Assembly (NCBI RefSeq): GCF_027925145.1
Contig: NZ_AP027130.1
Location: 930,001 to 994,000, forward strand
DNA: 64,000 nucleotides
DNA from: Thermodesulfomicrobium sp. WS
GTDB lineage: Bacteria; Desulfobacterota; Desulfovibrionia; Desulfovibrionales; Desulfomicrobiaceae
Reading direction: 5' to 3'
The notes under the pieces were generated by a model that worked only from the letters and a program-made list of their open reading frames with translations, had not been told where the DNA came from and did no database searches. Positions within the stretch are counted from its first letter, which is position 1; each line of letters opens with the position of its first letter. Below are positions 63,972 through 64,000 of this stretch, piece by piece. The position numbers were made by a program, and so were the translations under genes.

Positions 63972-64000
63972 ATGGCTTTTGTTTCTTCCGGTTACAATCC
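63972..64000 (+). CDS. dsrB: Dissimilatory sulfite reductase beta subunit (first codons only)
   Basis: Nine complete codons (MAFVSSGYN) and the start of a proline codon before the window ends. This agrees with the known DsrB N-terminus of Desulfovibrio, and the position 14 bases after dsrA confirms it. Confidence 0.92.

Overview
The window reads as chromosome of a sulfate-reducing bacterium of the Desulfovibrio type (Desulfobacterota, order Desulfovibrionales). The basis is the dissimilatory sulfite reductase genes dsrA and the start of dsrB, dsrMKJOP, periplasmic formate dehydrogenases with a selenocysteine codon, GC-rich coding sequence and Desulfovibrio-like operon layouts. Species assignment is inference; no rRNA or tRNA gene was seen.

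Layout. 1-5009: two formate dehydrogenase catalytic genes on the minus strand. One has an in-frame TGA (selenocysteine) and is followed by its beta subunit; the other, cut by the window edge, has cysteine at that position. 5117-5974: a lone IS1595/ISXO2-type transposase gene. 6101-12985: a seven-gene plus-strand operon joining a Liv-type ligand-binding lipoprotein, a membrane histidine kinase with a Cys-rich insert, a receiver-STAS protein, an exported thioredoxin-like protein, a membrane protein with a Cys-less rhodanese domain, a MauE/DoxX-like protein and a small lipoprotein. 12982-14232: proC and ndk. 14345-15937: a GAF protein and gap. 16010-26122: a long minus-strand series (dut, argD, an amino-acid ABC transporter, prmA, a HhH-GPD glycosylase, an EnvC-like protein, a CtpA protease and a YibQ-type deacetylase-fold protein). 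26121-32811: glgP, tlyA, trmH, aroC, a YdcF-like gene and two small heat-shock genes. 32878-37476: a large FecR-domain secreted protein and a TPR/beta-barrel protein. 37718-39415: a small orphan, an exported msrA and a YaaW-family gene. 39611-48790: a SWIM/SNF2 helicase, hrpB, pgpA, maf, a dihydrolipoamide-dehydrogenase-like gene and a membrane orphan. 48828-54606: purE, purD, mutL and lptD. 54824-64000: the sulfite-reduction cluster.

How it works together. Formate oxidation in the periplasm feeds electrons to the respiratory chain. The DsrMKJOP membrane complex links quinone and periplasmic pools to the cytoplasmic sulfite reduction system of DsrAB. Here dsrMKJOP and dsrAB lie within about 10 kb of each other, with an RsbRD-type sensor-domain gene, a ferredoxin, a Cys-cluster protein, a small orphan and a TPR protein around and between them. 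The best candidate for an undescribed system is the 6101-12985 operon: its parts look like an envelope ligand or redox sensing relay, but its signal and target are not known from sequence.
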